Origin: Rhodobacteraceae bacterium UBA6236
GTDB taxonomy: Bacteria; Pseudomonadota; Alphaproteobacteria; Rhodobacterales; Rhodobacteraceae
Length of the DNA stretch: 64,000 nt
Assembly: GCA_002440945.1 (NCBI GenBank)
Contig: DJWG01000081.1
Location: forward strand, 9,209 to 73,208
Reading direction: 5' to 3'
Shown here: in pieces, positions 8,119 through 18,241 of the stretch
How the letters are laid out: each line of letters opens with the position of its first letter
Position numbering within the stretch: the stretch's first letter is position 1
The notes under the pieces: model-generated
Seen by the model: only the letters and a program-made list of their open reading frames with translations
Told to the model about the DNA's origin: nothing
Databases searched by the model: none
Position numbers and translations under genes: made by a program

Positions 8119-11100
8119 TCATTTCGTGCCCGTTCCGGTCATGCGGCGTTCGATCGCCGTCTCGACGTTCAGCTGATAGCGTCCGTTTGCTGGCCACATT
8201 TGCCGCAAGAGCTTCTCGATTGCCGCCAGCCGCCTCTTCGCCTCGCGGTCGCTCTCATCGGGCTGAAGTTGATACGAAAGCCGCAGCATCGATGGCGTAT
8301 CCGCGATCTTCGCCACCATCTGGCGCAGGCCATCGACAAGCTCTGCCCGCGGTTTCACGCCCTCTGCCACGAAGGCGCCCGCCGACAGGTCCACCCGGAT
8401 CACACGGCTGAGCGCCGCGCCGAAGTTCATCTTGGTCAGCATCCCCGGCGTGACCCGCACGACGCGCGGGTTTTCCGTGGTCAGCCGGTAACCCGACGGC
8501 AGCGTCCGCGTGTCGAGCTTCAGCATGAAGTTCGACCCGATGTCGTAAGGCAGCGCGGCGCAGGGCAGGCTGAAGCGGCCATGCGGATCGGTCGTCACCG
8601 ACAGGCCGTTCGGGGCCACCAGCCGCACCCCCGGCAGGCCCTTTTCATGGCCCGGTTCTTCGGCCACGCCGAACTTTTCGGCCCGGTAGGTCTGGTCGCT
8701 GATGGCCAGACGGTTCACCTGCGGTTCGCCGTTGTAATAGCCGTCCTGGTTCAGGTCGTCGAAGACCCGGCCGATGATGGTCGAACAGGCAAAGACCGGC
8801 TCGGCCGCGACCCGCACCGTGGCGATGGCATCCCGCGTCACCGCCGCGCCGGTCAGGGGGCTGACGCCGCGCGCGGTGTTGTCGTGGTTGCCCGGCTTGA
8901 CGCTGCCGCCGACCAGGGCATCCAGCGTGATCTCCGTGCTGGCGCCCGGCGCGATGGCGATGTCCTGCCAGACCAGCCGCCGCCCGCTGGCGACCGGCTC
9001 CGCCGCCACACCCGCGACCGCGCCGCTGCCCTGCTGGTAGATGAAGCCGGCGGGCATCAGGTCCACGACATTGGTCGTCGTGGTTTGCGTGGTCGAGGTA
9101 TTGGTGACGGTGATCGTGTAGCGCAGGATGTCGCCCACGTTCACCTGCCCACGATCCACGGTCTTGGCGATGGCAAGCCCGCCCAGCCCGAAGGTCGGCG
9201 ACACGACCGAATCCGCAGCCGTCACCACAACCCCGGCAGCCGAGGTGCCGGTTGCCGTCCCCGACAGGGTGACAGTTCCTGTCGCCACGTCGGCGGCGGT
9301 GATCGTATAGGCGTTGCCGGTGCAGACCAGCGTCCGGGTTTCCCCCACCGCCAGCGTGATCGTGGTGCAGGACAGGCCCGGAAGCGGCAGGCTCAGCGTG
9401 CTCGGGTCCATGTTCACGCTTTCCAGCGGAAGCGTTCCCAGGTTGGTCACGGTGAAGCTGTAGATCACCCGGTCGCCTGCATCGATGATGCCATTGCCGT
9501 TCGTGTCGGGAATGTCGACGATCTGGATGTCCAGCCCGATCTCGGGCCGGCCGACCGACGTGACGGTCGGGTCGTTCGCCGGATCAGTGTCGCTGGCGCC
9601 GGTGCCATCGGGCGATGCGGTCGCCTGCGGATCAAGGATGATGGTCCCGTCCGGCGCGGTGCCGGTGTCCGACACGTCCGTGACCGTGACGGGATTGCCT
9701 GAACCGTCAAGGATCGGGTTGCCCAGATCATCGACGGCATCACCCGTGACCGTCGCGGTGTTTTCGACATAGCTGCGGGTAACGTCCGCCTCGACCAGCG
9801 TATAGGTCGCGGTGAAGGCGGTGCTGTTCACCTCGCCCACGGCCAGTGTGATCGGGCCGCCGGTAACAGCGACCAGCGGGTCGGTCACGGTCACATTGGC
9901 CAGCGCCAGGTTCCCGGTGTTGGTCACCGTGAAGGCGTAGTCCAAGGTATCGCCCGCATCGAGATAGCCGTTGCCGTTCACATCGGTGGACAGGACCATC
10001 GACTTGATCAGCTCGATCCCGCTCGACTGAAGGATCAAGGCCACCGTCGGGTCATTGGTCGGATCGCCATCCGTCGCACCCGTGGCATCCGGTGTCTCGC
10101 TGGTCCTGGGATCGGTGACAGAACTGCCATCCGGCGCGGTCCCGGTGTCGGAAACATCGGTGGCCACCAGTGGTGTCCCCGATGCATCGAGGATCGGCGT
10201 CCCGCTTTCCGTCACGCCATCGCCCTGAACGGTTGCGGTGTTGACGACATGGCCGCGGTTCACATCGGCCTGCGTCAGCACATAGCTTGCCGTAAAGCTC
10301 GCATGATCCGCCTGCCCTGGGGCAAGGCTGATCGGCCCACCCACCACAGCGACAAGCGGGTCGGTGACGATCACGTTGGCCAGCGTCACGTTCCCAAGGT
10401 TCGTGACGTCGAAGCCGTAATCCGCCGTGTCGCCCGCGCCGATCTGGCCGTCGCCATTGGTATCGGTCAGGGAAAGCAGCGACTTGATCAGCTCGATCCG
10501 CGGCGTCGGCACCAGAAGCGCCAGCGTCGGGTCGTTGGTCGGATCGCCGTCCGTGGCGCCTTTGCCATCCGGCGTCTCGGTGCTTTCCGGGTTGGCGACC
10601 GGCGTGCCATTCTGCGTCGTGCCGCTGTCCGAGACATCCGAAACCGTGACCGGATTGCCCGTTCCGTCAAGGACCGGCTGGCCGGTCGCGGTGACGGCAT
10701 CCGCATCGACGATGGCGCTGTTTTCCAGATAGCCGCGGTCGATATCGGCCTGCACCAGCGTATAGCTGCCGGTGAAGGTGCTGCTGTCCGTCGCGCCAAT
10801 GGCAAGCGGGATCGGCCCCCCCTGCACGGTCAGAAGCGGGTCGGTGATCCTGACGTTGCCCAAGGCGACGTTGCCGGTATTGGTCACGGCAAAGCTGTAG
10901 CTGATGCTGTCGCCCACACCGATCTGGCCATCGCCATCGTCATCATTGATCGACACCAGCGACTTGATCAGGCTGATCGCCGGGGTAAGCTCGACCGACA
11001 GCGGCGTCGGGTCGTTTTCGCCCGTCTCGTTGCCCAGGCCGTTGCCATTGGCATCGGTGCTCACGCCGTCGTCCGACAGGTCCGAAAGCTGCGGATTGGT

Positions 11101-14100
11101 CGCCGAGGTCTGCCCCGACAGCGCACCGACCGCCGTCGCGTCTGCCTGGTTGCGGTAGCGTTCGCCTGCGCCGATCTGCGGCGGCAGCGGGTTTGTCGGC
11201 ATGAACCGCACCGCGATGTCGATGGTGCAGCTTGCCCCTGCGGCCAGCGCGAAGCCCTGCGCCACGACCGGATCGCCCGAACCGTTGTAGCCGCCATTCG
11301 TGCCGCCACAGCTGCCCGAAGGCGCAACCGGCACGGTATAGCTGCCAGAGGCGGTCGGCGTCGTCGCGGTATGACTGCCGAAGCGCGGCGCACCCCCGTC
11401 CAGGACATCGCTGACCCGGATCTGGTTCAGCGCCTCAAGGCTCGGGTTGCGGACCGTCAGGCGGAAGGTCGCCGTGAAGGTTCCGTCCGGGTTGTTCGTC
11501 GGCCCCGCGATCAGCGCCTTGGCCAACGCAACGCGCGCCTGCGGCACCTTCGGGAACAGGTAGTTCGTGGCGTCTGTCGCGGCCGGAAGGCTGATGCCCG
11601 AAATGGTGGTCGGCGCAACCGATCCTCCGGCAGTGCCCGCAGCCGTCAGGCCGTTCGACAGGTAGGTCTCGCCTATCGCGGCGTGACTGAGGCTGTAGGT
11701 TCCCTGCGGCAACTGGCCGAAGGCAAAGGCGCCGCCCGCCCCGGTCGTCGTCGTCCTTGAAATCGCGGTCCCGTCGAAGGCCGTTCCGGTCAGCGTGATG
11801 GTCAGGGCCTGAATGCCTGTGTCACCGCCGGCAAGCGTGCCGTCATTGGCGAAGTCGCGGAACACCAGACCGGAAATCTGCGACGAGTTCACCTGCACGG
11901 CACCCGAATTCGCGTTATTGGCGGTGTTGATGTCGAACGAACTGGAGGTAACGCTCGCGGTGTTGGTGAAGCTCTGCGGGGTGCTGCCCACAGTGATCAC
12001 CCGCACCGGAACCAGGATATCGACCTGTCCGCCATTGCTGAAGGTGCCCAGATCGCAGCTGAAGGACGTGGCCCCCGCAGTTCCCGTGCAGGCGTTCAGC
12101 GTCGTCGTTCCCGACACGATGCTCAGCGTCGGCGTGCCGGTCAGTTCCATGCCCGCGGGCAGGCTGTCCGATACGACCGTGTTATCCGCTTCGGCAAGGC
12201 CAGCGGCGACGTTGTTGCGCAGGGTGACGGTATAGGTGAACGGGTCCCGCAGGTTCACCACTCCCGGTGACGCCACCTTGCTCACCACCTCCAGATCGAC
12301 GCGGGTACGCGCGGTCGTGGTTTCGGTCGCCGTGTTGTTGGCGGTATTGGGTTCGAACCCCAGATCGGTTTCGCTGGACCGGACGCTGACCGCGTTCGTC
12401 GTGGTGCCCTTCGCCACCGCTTGCCCGAGGATCCGGATCATCCGTGTCTCGCCGGCGGCAAGCATGGGGAACGTGCATTCCAGCGTTCCGCCCAGCGTTG
12501 CGGGGGCAGGAACCGTGCCGCAGGTGCCATCCGCAGGCACCACATGCGACCGATAGTCGATGCGGTCGACCGGCATCGTATCGGTGACCACCACGTTCTC
12601 GGCGGCCGAGGGGCCCAGGTTCGTGACCGTCACGATGTATTCGGTCTGCGTGCTGACCGGCATCGGATCGACCGTGTCATCCTTGTTGACCAGAAGGTCG
12701 ACCACCGGCGGCTGCACCGGCGTCAGAACCGAGGCGCTGTTGTTCGTCGTATCTGTTTCGGTCGTCGTGGTGGCAACCGTCACATCGTTTTGCAGCGTGG
12801 TCGCGCGCGTCACCAGGTTCGGGCGGACGACAACCGTCACCGTCTGCTGCGATCCGTTGGTGATGGTGCCAAGGTTGCAGACCAGGCTGTTGTTGCCCGG
12901 CGCGGTGGTCGATCCTGCGGCGGGCGCGGTCGTGCATGTCCCCGATGACGGGCTGGCGGACACGAAAGTCACGTTTGCGGGCAGGGTGTCGGTGATCGTC
13001 ACCGCCCCGGCCGAGGACAGGCCGTTCGAGACGTTGCGCGCAGTGACCACATAGGTCAGGTTCTGGCCCGCTACGGCAGGGCTTGGGCTGGCCGATTTCG
13101 CCACCGTAACGTCCGCCCGCGCCTCGACCGCATAGTTCGCCACGTCCGAGTTGTTCGCCAGCGCCGGATCGGCGGTCACATAGGAAATCACGCTCGCAGT
13201 GTTGGTTCGCGCGCCCGCCTCGCCGCCCGGGCGGACCCGCACGGTAACAACCGGACAGTCGACACCCGTGGTGCAGACCGGAAGCGTGGCGATCGAACAG
13301 GTCAGTTGCCGGCCGTTGCTGCCCGATACGTTGCTTGAACAGGTTGCGCCGCTGGCCCCGCCGGGGGTAACGACCGCATCGATGAAGCCCGACCCGGTGG
13401 CGCCCACGTTGCTGTTGATCAGGTTCTGCAGATAGTCGGTCATCAAGACGTTGGTTGATACGGTCGGACCGGCGTTCGTCACTTCGATGGCGAAGGTCTG
13501 GATGTCACCCACCGGCAGGTTGGCAAGCGTCGCCGTCTTGTTCACCGCGATATCGGCCGAACCGGCCGGGTCGCTGCTGGTCACGCCATAGGTCGTGCTA
13601 TCGTTGGGGGCGTTGGTGTCGGGCAGGTTGCCATCGGGCGATCCGACCAGAAGCCCGTTCACCAGGCTGCCCGATGCCGTCACCGTGGTCGTCATTCCCA
13701 CCGCAGGCGTCGTCGCCCCGGCCGCAAGCGGCGACCCGGCGGTATAGATGCGGCTGCACAGGATCGTGGCCGGCCCGGTCACGGGTGTTGTCGGCGAACA
13801 GGTCCAGCCGTTCAGGGTAAAGCCCGTCACCTGAAGCCCGGCGGGCAGGGTGTCGCGCATCTCGATCGTGCCATAAAACGCCGCATTGCCGACGTTCGAG
13901 GTGCTGATGCTGAAGCCGTAGCTGTTGCCGACCACGGCCAGCGCCGGGTTGGGCCCGCTTTTGTTGGCGCGCAGGTCGATGGTGGGGGCGGCGATGGTCG
14001 CGCCGCCGTCCGACGCGGAGTTGTTGGCGGGGTTCGGGTCGGTCGGCCCTGTCGCCGCGATGGTTGCGGTATTGGAGGGCGTGCCCGGCAAGGCCACGGT

Positions 14101-15258
14101 TGTGGCTATGGTGATCGGCCCAAGCGCCACGTTGGCGCCTGCCCCCGAACCCGAAGGCCGGGTGCAATCGACATCCTGCCCTACCACGACGCAGGACCAG
14201 CCGGGCGCGGTGACGCTGTTGATCGTGTAGTTGCCCGGGATGGTGTCATGCACCGTGATCCCCGAAGGCGAATCCCCGGTGTAGAAGGACGACAGCGTGA
14301 AGGTCGCCGACCCGCCGACCAGCAACGTGCCGCCGGGCGACCGCAGCTTCGTGATCCGCAGGTCGGATCCACCGGTGATCGTGGTGTTGAGGGTAGAGCT
14401 GTTGTTGCTGAGGATCATGTCGGGCGGCGTGGCGCTCAACACCGATCCCACGGCGGTAACGGTCGATCCCGACGCCGCCGAAACCTGGCCGGTGAAGCTC
14501 CGCGTCACCGAAGCGCCAACCGCGATGGGCCCCGCGACAGTGCAGTTGTAGGTGGAGCCCGACAGCGTGCAACCCGCTGGCGCCACGACGTTGATCAGCC
14601 CTGTCGGCACCGGGAACTGCAACTGGACGCTGCTGGTGATATCGGGGCCATCGTTCTGGATCGTATGGGTCAGCGTGATCGTCGATCCCGCCGCGGCCGT
14701 CGCAGGCCCGCCCAGCATCAGCGCGATATCCGACCCGGCGGTGATGGTCGTCGGTTCGGACACCGCATTGTTCGTGGTGTCGATATCCCCCGTTGTCGGC
14801 ACCGAGGCCGCCAGCGTGATGCCGCCCGAAACCGCAGGCACGAGGCTCAGCGAAAGGCTGGCCGTGTCCCCCGAAAGCAGCGACGGAACGGCGCAGGTAA
14901 CAGCCGCCGGACCCGTCGCCGGCATCGGTGCGCAGCCGGTGATCGTGCCCGTCGCGGCGGTGACAGTCGTGTTGGCCGGAATCTGGATGCCAAGCGTCGT
15001 GGCGGGCGCGGCCTCGAAGCCGTTGTTGCCCACCGACAGCGCATAGACCACGGTGCCATTCGCGGGCGAAGGATCATGCCCCGCATCCGAAACGTTCAGC
15101 ACCCAGTCCACGTTCTGGGCCTGCGCCTGCCCCGCCCCGGCCAGAGGCGGCAGCGCCAGCCACAGCATCGCCAGCGCCAGCAACCTAAGGACAACCACAA
15201 CGCGCATGGCTTTGCGCAGCGTGAACTTGACGGCAGAAGCCGGGGACGGTCGCATCAT
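8119..15258 (-). CDS. Giant secreted DUF11-repeat surface protein (2379 aa)
   Basis: A signal peptide (hydrophobic core LRLLALAMLWLALPPLAG, cleavage after AQA) is followed by more than ten DUF11/Ig-like domains, recognisable by recurring phrases such as VTNTGN, NTATV, TDPL and ANNTA. Towards the C-terminus four consecutive units carry calcium-loop-like segments (DTNGDGQIGAGD and variants). A distinct C-terminal region contains an SdrD B-like segment (GRVFDDLNQDGYYNGE) and a charged OmpA-like or linker end. DUF11 proteins form long extracellular stalks or adhesins. The gene heads an operon with the barrel gene. Surface attachment or biofilm is a reasonable role, but no ligand-binding domain can be named. 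Confidence 0.85.
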   Translation of the reverse strand: MMRPSPASAVKFTLRKAMRVVVVLRLLALAMLWLALPPLAGAGQAQAQNVDWVLNVSDAGHDPSPANGTVVYALSVGNNGFEAAPATTLGIQIPANTTVTAATGTITGCAPMPATGPAAVTCAVPSLLSGDTASLSLSLVPAVSGGITLAASVPTTGDIDTTNNAVSEPTTITAGSDIALMLGGPATAAAGSTITLTHTIQNDGPDITSSVQLQFPVPTGLINVVAPAGCTLSGSTYNCTVAGPIAVGASVTRSFTGQVSAASGSTVTAVGSVLSATPPDMILSNNSSTLNTTITGGSDLRITKLRSPGGTLLVGGSATFTLSSFYTGDSPSGITVHDTIPGNYTINSVTAPGWSCVVVGQDVDCTRPSGSGAGANVALGPITIATTVALPGTPSNTATIAATGPTDPNPANNSASDGGATIAAPTIDLRANKSGPNPALAVVGNSYGFSISTSNVGNAAFYGTIEMRDTLPAGLQVTGFTLNGWTCSPTTPVTGPATILCSRIYTAGSPLAAGATTPAVGMTTTVTASGSLVNGLLVGSPDGNLPDTNAPNDSTTYGVTSSDPAGSADIAVNKTATLANLPVGDIQTFAIEVTNAGPTVSTNVLMTDYLQNLINSNVGATGSGFIDAVVTPGGASGATCSSNVSGSNGRQLTCSIATLPVCTTGVDCPVVTVRVRPGGEAGARTNTASVISYVTADPALANNSDVANYAVEARADVTVAKSASPSPAVAGQNLTYVVTARNVSNGLSSAGAVTITDTLPANVTFVSASPSSGTCTTAPAAGSTTAPGNNSLVCNLGTITNGSQQTVTVVVRPNLVTRATTLQNDVTVATTTTETDTTNNSASVLTPVQPPVVDLLVNKDDTVDPMPVSTQTEYIVTVTNLGPSAAENVVVTDTMPVDRIDYRSHVVPADGTCGTVPAPATLGGTLECTFPMLAAGETRMIRILGQAVAKGTTTNAVSVRSSETDLGFEPNTANNTATETTTARTRVDLEVVSKVASPGVVNLRDPFTYTVTLRNNVAAGLAEADNTVVSDSLPAGMELTGTPTLSIVSGTTTLNACTGTAGATSFSCDLGTFSNGGQVDILVPVRVITVGSTPQSFTNTASVTSSSFDINTANNANSGAVQVNSSQISGLVFRDFANDGTLAGGDTGIQALTITLTGTAFDGTAISRTTTTGAGGAFAFGQLPQGTYSLSHAAIGETYLSNGLTAAGTAGGSVAPTTISGISLPAATDATNYLFPKVPQARVALAKALIAGPTNNPDGTFTATFRLTVRNPSLEALNQIRVSDVLDGGAPRFGSHTATTPTASGSYTVPVAPSGSCGGTNGGYNGSGDPVVAQGFALAAGASCTIDIAVRFMPTNPLPPQIGAGERYRNQADATAVGALSGQTSATNPQLSDLSDDGVSTDANGNGLGNETGENDPTPLSVELTPAISLIKSLVSINDDDGDGQIGVGDSISYSFAVTNTGNVALGNVRITDPLLTVQGGPIPLAIGATDSSTFTGSYTLVQADIDRGYLENSAIVDADAVTATGQPVLDGTGNPVTVSDVSDSGTTQNGTPVANPESTETPDGKGATDGDPTNDPTLALLVPTPRIELIKSLLSLTDTNGDGQIGAGDTADYGFDVTNLGNVTLANVIVTDPLVAVVGGPISLAPGQADHASFTASYVLTQADVNRGHVVNTATVQGDGVTESGTPILDASGTPLVATDVSDTGTAPDGSSVTDPRTSETPDATGATDGDPTNDPTVALILQSSGIELIKSMVLSTDVNGNGYLDAGDTLDYAFTVTNTGNLALANVTVTDPLVAVTGGPITLAVGEVNSTAFTATYTLVEADVTRSYVENTATVTGDAVDDLGNPILDGSGNPVTVTDVSDTGTAPDGTIILDPQATASPDGTGASDTDPANDPTVTSVGRPEIGLDIQIVDIPDTNGNGIIDAGDRVIYSFTVTNLGTLPLESVNMDPSTLSLPLPGLSCTTITLAVGETRTLVCTGNAYTITAADVATGTVTLSGTATGTSAAGVVVTAADSVVSPTFGLGGLAIAKTVDRGQVNVGDILRYTITVTNTSTTQTTTTNVVDLMPAGFIYQQGSGAVAGVAAEPVASGRRLVWQDIAIAPGASTEITLDALVGGSVKPGNHDNTARGVSPLTGAAVTRDAIATVRVAAEPVFACSTIIGRVFDDLNQDGYYNGEPQVNRLAISDQTYRAEKFGVAEEPGHEKGLPGVRLVAPNGLSVTTDPHGRFSLPCAALPYDIGSNFMLKLDTRTLPSGYRLTTENPRVVRVTPGMLTKMNFGAALSRVIRVDLSAGAFVAEGVKPRAELVDGLRQMVAKIADTPSMLRLSYQLQPDESDREAKRRLAAIEKLLRQMWPANGRYQLNVETAIERRMTGTGTK
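9540..10990 (-). repeat. Tandem coding repeats of about 480 bp within the DUF11 gene
   Basis: Three closely similar 160-residue units begin with IELIKSL-type motifs (DNA near 10,980, 10,500 and 10,020), and a fourth, divergent unit begins near 9,545. Each contains a DxNGDGxIxxGD loop, GNVxLANVxVTDPL, a GGPIxLAxG turn, and DVSDTGTAPDG followed by DGDPTNDPT. Similarity at both DNA and protein level points to recent duplication and makes unit-number variation likely. Confidence 0.85.
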
Positions 15259-15665
15259 GGCTGGGTCCTGTGCATGGGGTCGAAGCCCGCCACGAAGGCA
15301 GGAACGACGGACTCGTGTAGGGGAAGATGCTTCGGCTCGACCAAGCGGAATGCCCCGGCGCTTGCCGGGGCTTTCAGGGCCAACACCCTGCTGTCACGGA
15401 TTTCAAAAATGCACCGACGCCCCCCGAAAGGGCCCGGGCGTTGAAAACACGCCGCCTCAAACATCAATTTTGTCTCAATAACTTCTGGCCGTGCCCTAGT
15501 CGTGCAACTGTCGCCGATCAAGCCGTGCGTAACGCCGGGTCGCGAGGGATGACATAAAGTTGCCTTAATGTCTCACCGGCGATCATCGCAGATGCCATCC
15601 CCTGCGCGGGAACATCGCCGCCGACCCCGGGTTATGCCCCTGACCCCCCGGACAGGAGCTTCAGC
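15259..15665. other. Intergenic region between the DUF11 gene and katE remnant
   Basis: About 400 bp without a gene. It must hold the promoter of the minus-strand DUF11 operon and that of the plus-strand catalase remnant. A perfect 8-bp stem (GCCCCGGC and GCCGGGGC, 15352-15371) is followed by TTTC on the plus strand; no clear gene ends upstream to use it as a terminator. A moderately AT-rich stretch around 15455-15485 is the best candidate promoter area. The catalase ribosome site AGGAG lies at 15654-15658. Confidence 0.4.
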
Positions 15666-17321
15666 ATGGCCAGCAAACCCACCGACACCCCCCTCCCGTC
15701 CGCAAGGCAGCGGCGGGGAAACCCAGCAGCGCGGCGGCCCGGCGATCACCACGAACCACGGCACCCCGGTTTCCGATAACCAGAATTCCCTGAAGGCAGG
15801 CTCCCGCGGCCCCACCCTTCTGGAAGACTTCGTCCTGCGCGAAAAGATCTTCCACTTCGACCATGAACGGATCCCCGAACGCATCGTCCACGCCCGCGGC
15901 ACCGGCGCGCATGGCTATTTCGAATGCACCGACCCGATCCCGGATCTGACGCGCGCCTCGCTGTTCCAGAAGAAGGGCGCCCAGATCCCCGCCTTCGTGC
16001 GCTTCTCGACGGTGGCGGGGTCGAAGGGCTCCAAGGACACGCCCCGCGATGTGCGCGGCTTCGCCGTCAAGCTTTACACCGACGAAGGCAACTGGGATCT
16101 CGTGGGCAACAACATCCCGGTGTTCTTCATCCAGGACGCGATGAAATTCCCCGATCTGGTCCATGCCGTGAAACCCGAAGCCGACCGGGGCTTCCCGCAG
16201 GCCGCCACCGCGCATGACACCTTCTGGGACTTCATCGGCCTGATGCCCGAAAGCATGCACATGATCATGTGGGCCATGTCCGACCGCGCAATTCCGCGCA
16301 GCTTTCGGATGATGGAGGGCTTCGGCGTCCACACCTTCCGTCTGGTCAATGCCGAAGGCAAATCGACGATGGTCAAGTTCCACTGGAAGCCGAAGCTGGG
16401 CGTCCAGTCGACCCTCTGGGACGAGGCGGTGAAGATCTCCGGCGCCGATCCCGACTACCAGCGCCGCGACCTCTATGAAGCGATCATGGCGGGCGATTTC
16501 CCCGAATGGCATCTGGGCATCCAGACCTTCGACGAAGATTTTGCCGCCCGCCAGCCCTATGACGTGCTGGATGCGACCAAGATCATCCCCGAAGAAGACA
16601 TCCCCGTCCGTATCATCGGCCGCCTGGTGCTGGACCGCACCCCCGACAACTTCTTCGCCGAAACCGAACAGGTGGCCTTCCTGCCGCAGAATGTCGTGCC
16701 GGGCATCGATTTCTCGGCCGACCCGCTCTTGCAGGGCCGGATGAAGACCTCGCCCGCCGCGTCGCCGATGGCCTGGGGATTCCCCTCCCCGAGGCGACCC
16801 CGCCCGCGAAAGCACCCGTGGACATGCCGCCCTCGGACGCGCTCTCGATCCTGAAGCACAAGGCCCCCGTGACCGGCCGCTGCCTTGGCCTTCTGGTCAC
16901 CGACGGCGCCGACGCGGCGACCCTCGCCGCGCTGCGGGACGAAGCCGAAAAGGCCGGTGCTTCGGTGAAGATCATCGCCCCCAGGGTCGGCGGCGCGACC
17001 TTGTCGGACGGTCGGCACCTGCCCGCCGATGAAAAGCTCGACGGCGCGCCATCGGTGCTCTTCGACGCGGTGGCGCTGGTGCTGTCGGACGACGCCGCAC
17101 ACCAGCTGACCCGCGAAAAGGCGGCGCTGGATTTCGTCTCGGATGCCTTCGCGCATTGCAAGGCCATCGGCCACACGACCGCCGCCCAGCCGCTTCTGGA
17201 CAAGGCCGGCGTGCAGTCCGACGGCTTCATCCTCGACCTCTCGCAGGGCGCAAGGCCCCTGATCGACAAACTCTCCTCCCGGGACTGGAGCCGCGAGCCC
17301 AAGGTGAAGATTCCCCTCTGA
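15666..17321 (+). pseudogene. katE: katE-type large-subunit catalase, disrupted by frameshifts and a large deletion
   Basis: Clade II catalases are about 700-750 residues with a C-terminal DJ-1/flavodoxin-like domain. The natural start is ATG 15666 (AGGAG 7 nt upstream), giving [13 protein letters not shown], but the frame then changes twice: [10 protein letters not shown] is in the -1 frame, and [19 protein letters not shown] onward is in the -2 frame, as expected from two single-base losses. The haem domain is then intact through the distal His segment ([13 protein letters not shown]) to [13 protein letters not shown] near 16740. There the sequence jumps directly to the linker [18 protein letters not shown] and the C-terminal domain (to 17321). 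About 150 residues are missing, including the RLFSY-type segment with the proximal haem tyrosine. Catalase activity is not expected. Confidence 0.88.
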
Positions 17322-17337
17322 TCCCCTGTGGCAAGAC

Positions 17338-17367
17338 GGCGGCGCGGGCGCCGGTCCCCGCGCCGCC
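17338..17367 (+). terminator. Hairpin after the katE remnant
   Basis: GGCGGCGCGGG pairs perfectly with CCCGCGCCGCC (11 bp, 7-8 nt loop) 17 bp after the catalase stop, followed by a pyrimidine-rich, T-containing tract (tctgcccttcttcttt). Probably the old catalase terminator. Confidence 0.6.
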
Positions 17368-17655
17368 GCCTCTGCCCTTCTTCTTTGCCCAAATACTCAA
17401 AGATCCTTTCCCCGCCACCGGCCCGCCCGCCGGGGCACCAGACACCGGGAACAACCGCGACGCCCGGGCGTTTTATCCCCGAAGATGCCGCCTGCACGTC
17501 AATCGGGCGCAGCGGCAGGAAGGACAGGGTGGTTTTCCCGATTTCCCGCCCTGGCCAACGAAACGGCAGCCGAGCTTCCGTCCCGCTTGCGGACGGCATC
17601 TTCACCCCGCGCCGCCCGGCGTGGACATCGTCATCTTCGGAAGGAGACATCCACA

Positions 17656-17952
17656 ATGGACCACAGTGGCCATACACCGCTGACACGCGAGGAACTGACA
17701 GAGGACGTTCTGACCGGCGCGCCCATCTACGGGACCGGCGATGAAAAGATCGGCACGATTTCCCATGCCCACGGCAACGGGGCGATCACGGATGTTGTCG
17801 TCGATGTCGGCGGCTTCCTGGGGATCGGCGCCAAGCCCGTGCTGCTGAGCGTCGATCAGCTGAACCTGATGCGCGACGAAAACGGCAACGTCCACGGCGT
17901 CACCTCCTGGACGAAAGAGCAGATGAAGGAACTACCCGAACATCGTCACTAA
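17656..17952 (+). CDS. PRC-barrel domain protein
   Basis: A 98-residue cytoplasmic protein with an AAGGAG ribosome site 9 nt upstream of ATG 17656. Residues about 15-75 match a PRC-barrel (LTGAPIYGTGDEKIGTISHA, then ITDVVVDVGGFLGIGAKPV and LLSVDQLNLM), a small beta-barrel found in photosynthetic reaction-centre H subunits, RimM and many stress-linked alphaproteobacterial proteins. No further domain is present. Homologues often lie beside catalase and general-stress genes, and here it sits between two decayed stress-type genes while itself intact. The molecular role of this stand-alone type is not established. Confidence 0.85.
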   Translation: MDHSGHTPLTREELTEDVLTGAPIYGTGDEKIGTISHAHGNGAITDVVVDVGGFLGIGAKPVLLSVDQLNLMRDENGNVHGVTSWTKEQMKELPEHRH

Positions 17953-18005
17953 CATGGCCCTTTTCTGCGAAACCGGCACCGCCGACCCTCCGGGCCGGCG
18001 GTTTT

Positions 18006-18128
18006 TCACGCGATGGGCTTGCCCCCGGTCACACCGATCGTCTCGCCGGTCATGTAAAGCGATTCCCCCGTGGCGGCGGCGCGGCCGATGCCGGAATCGC
18101 CCCCGGGGATCAGCGCCCGCCGCAGTCC
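18006..18128 (-). pseudogene. Short-chain dehydrogenase remnant with internal deletion
   Basis: On the minus strand one frame reads RRALIPGGDSGIGRAAA directly followed by TGESLYMTGETIGVTGGKPIA and a stop at 18008-18006. The first part is the N-terminal NAD-binding loop of an SDR (consensus TGGDSGIGRA, here with Pro for Thr); the second is the extreme C-terminus. The roughly 230 residues between them, with the Ser-Tyr-Lys catalytic site, are absent. The fusion keeps frame but cannot fold as an SDR. It resembles the deletion in the neighbouring catalase. Confidence 0.72.
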
Positions 18129-18241
18129 GGGTCCAAGACCCGGGAACCGGAGGAAAGGTTCCCGTCAAAACTCTGAAATGGCTATCGCCGCCGATCGGGG
18201 ACGGGATAGCCTGAGATTTGAAATCAACCGGAGGAACACCG

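Noticed and set aside
4346..8176. Very long plus-strand open frame (1276 codons)
   Set aside because: It is antisense to the outer-membrane barrel gene. The translation is rich in Arg/Gln/His/Gly with no fold pattern, typical of high-GC shadow frames.
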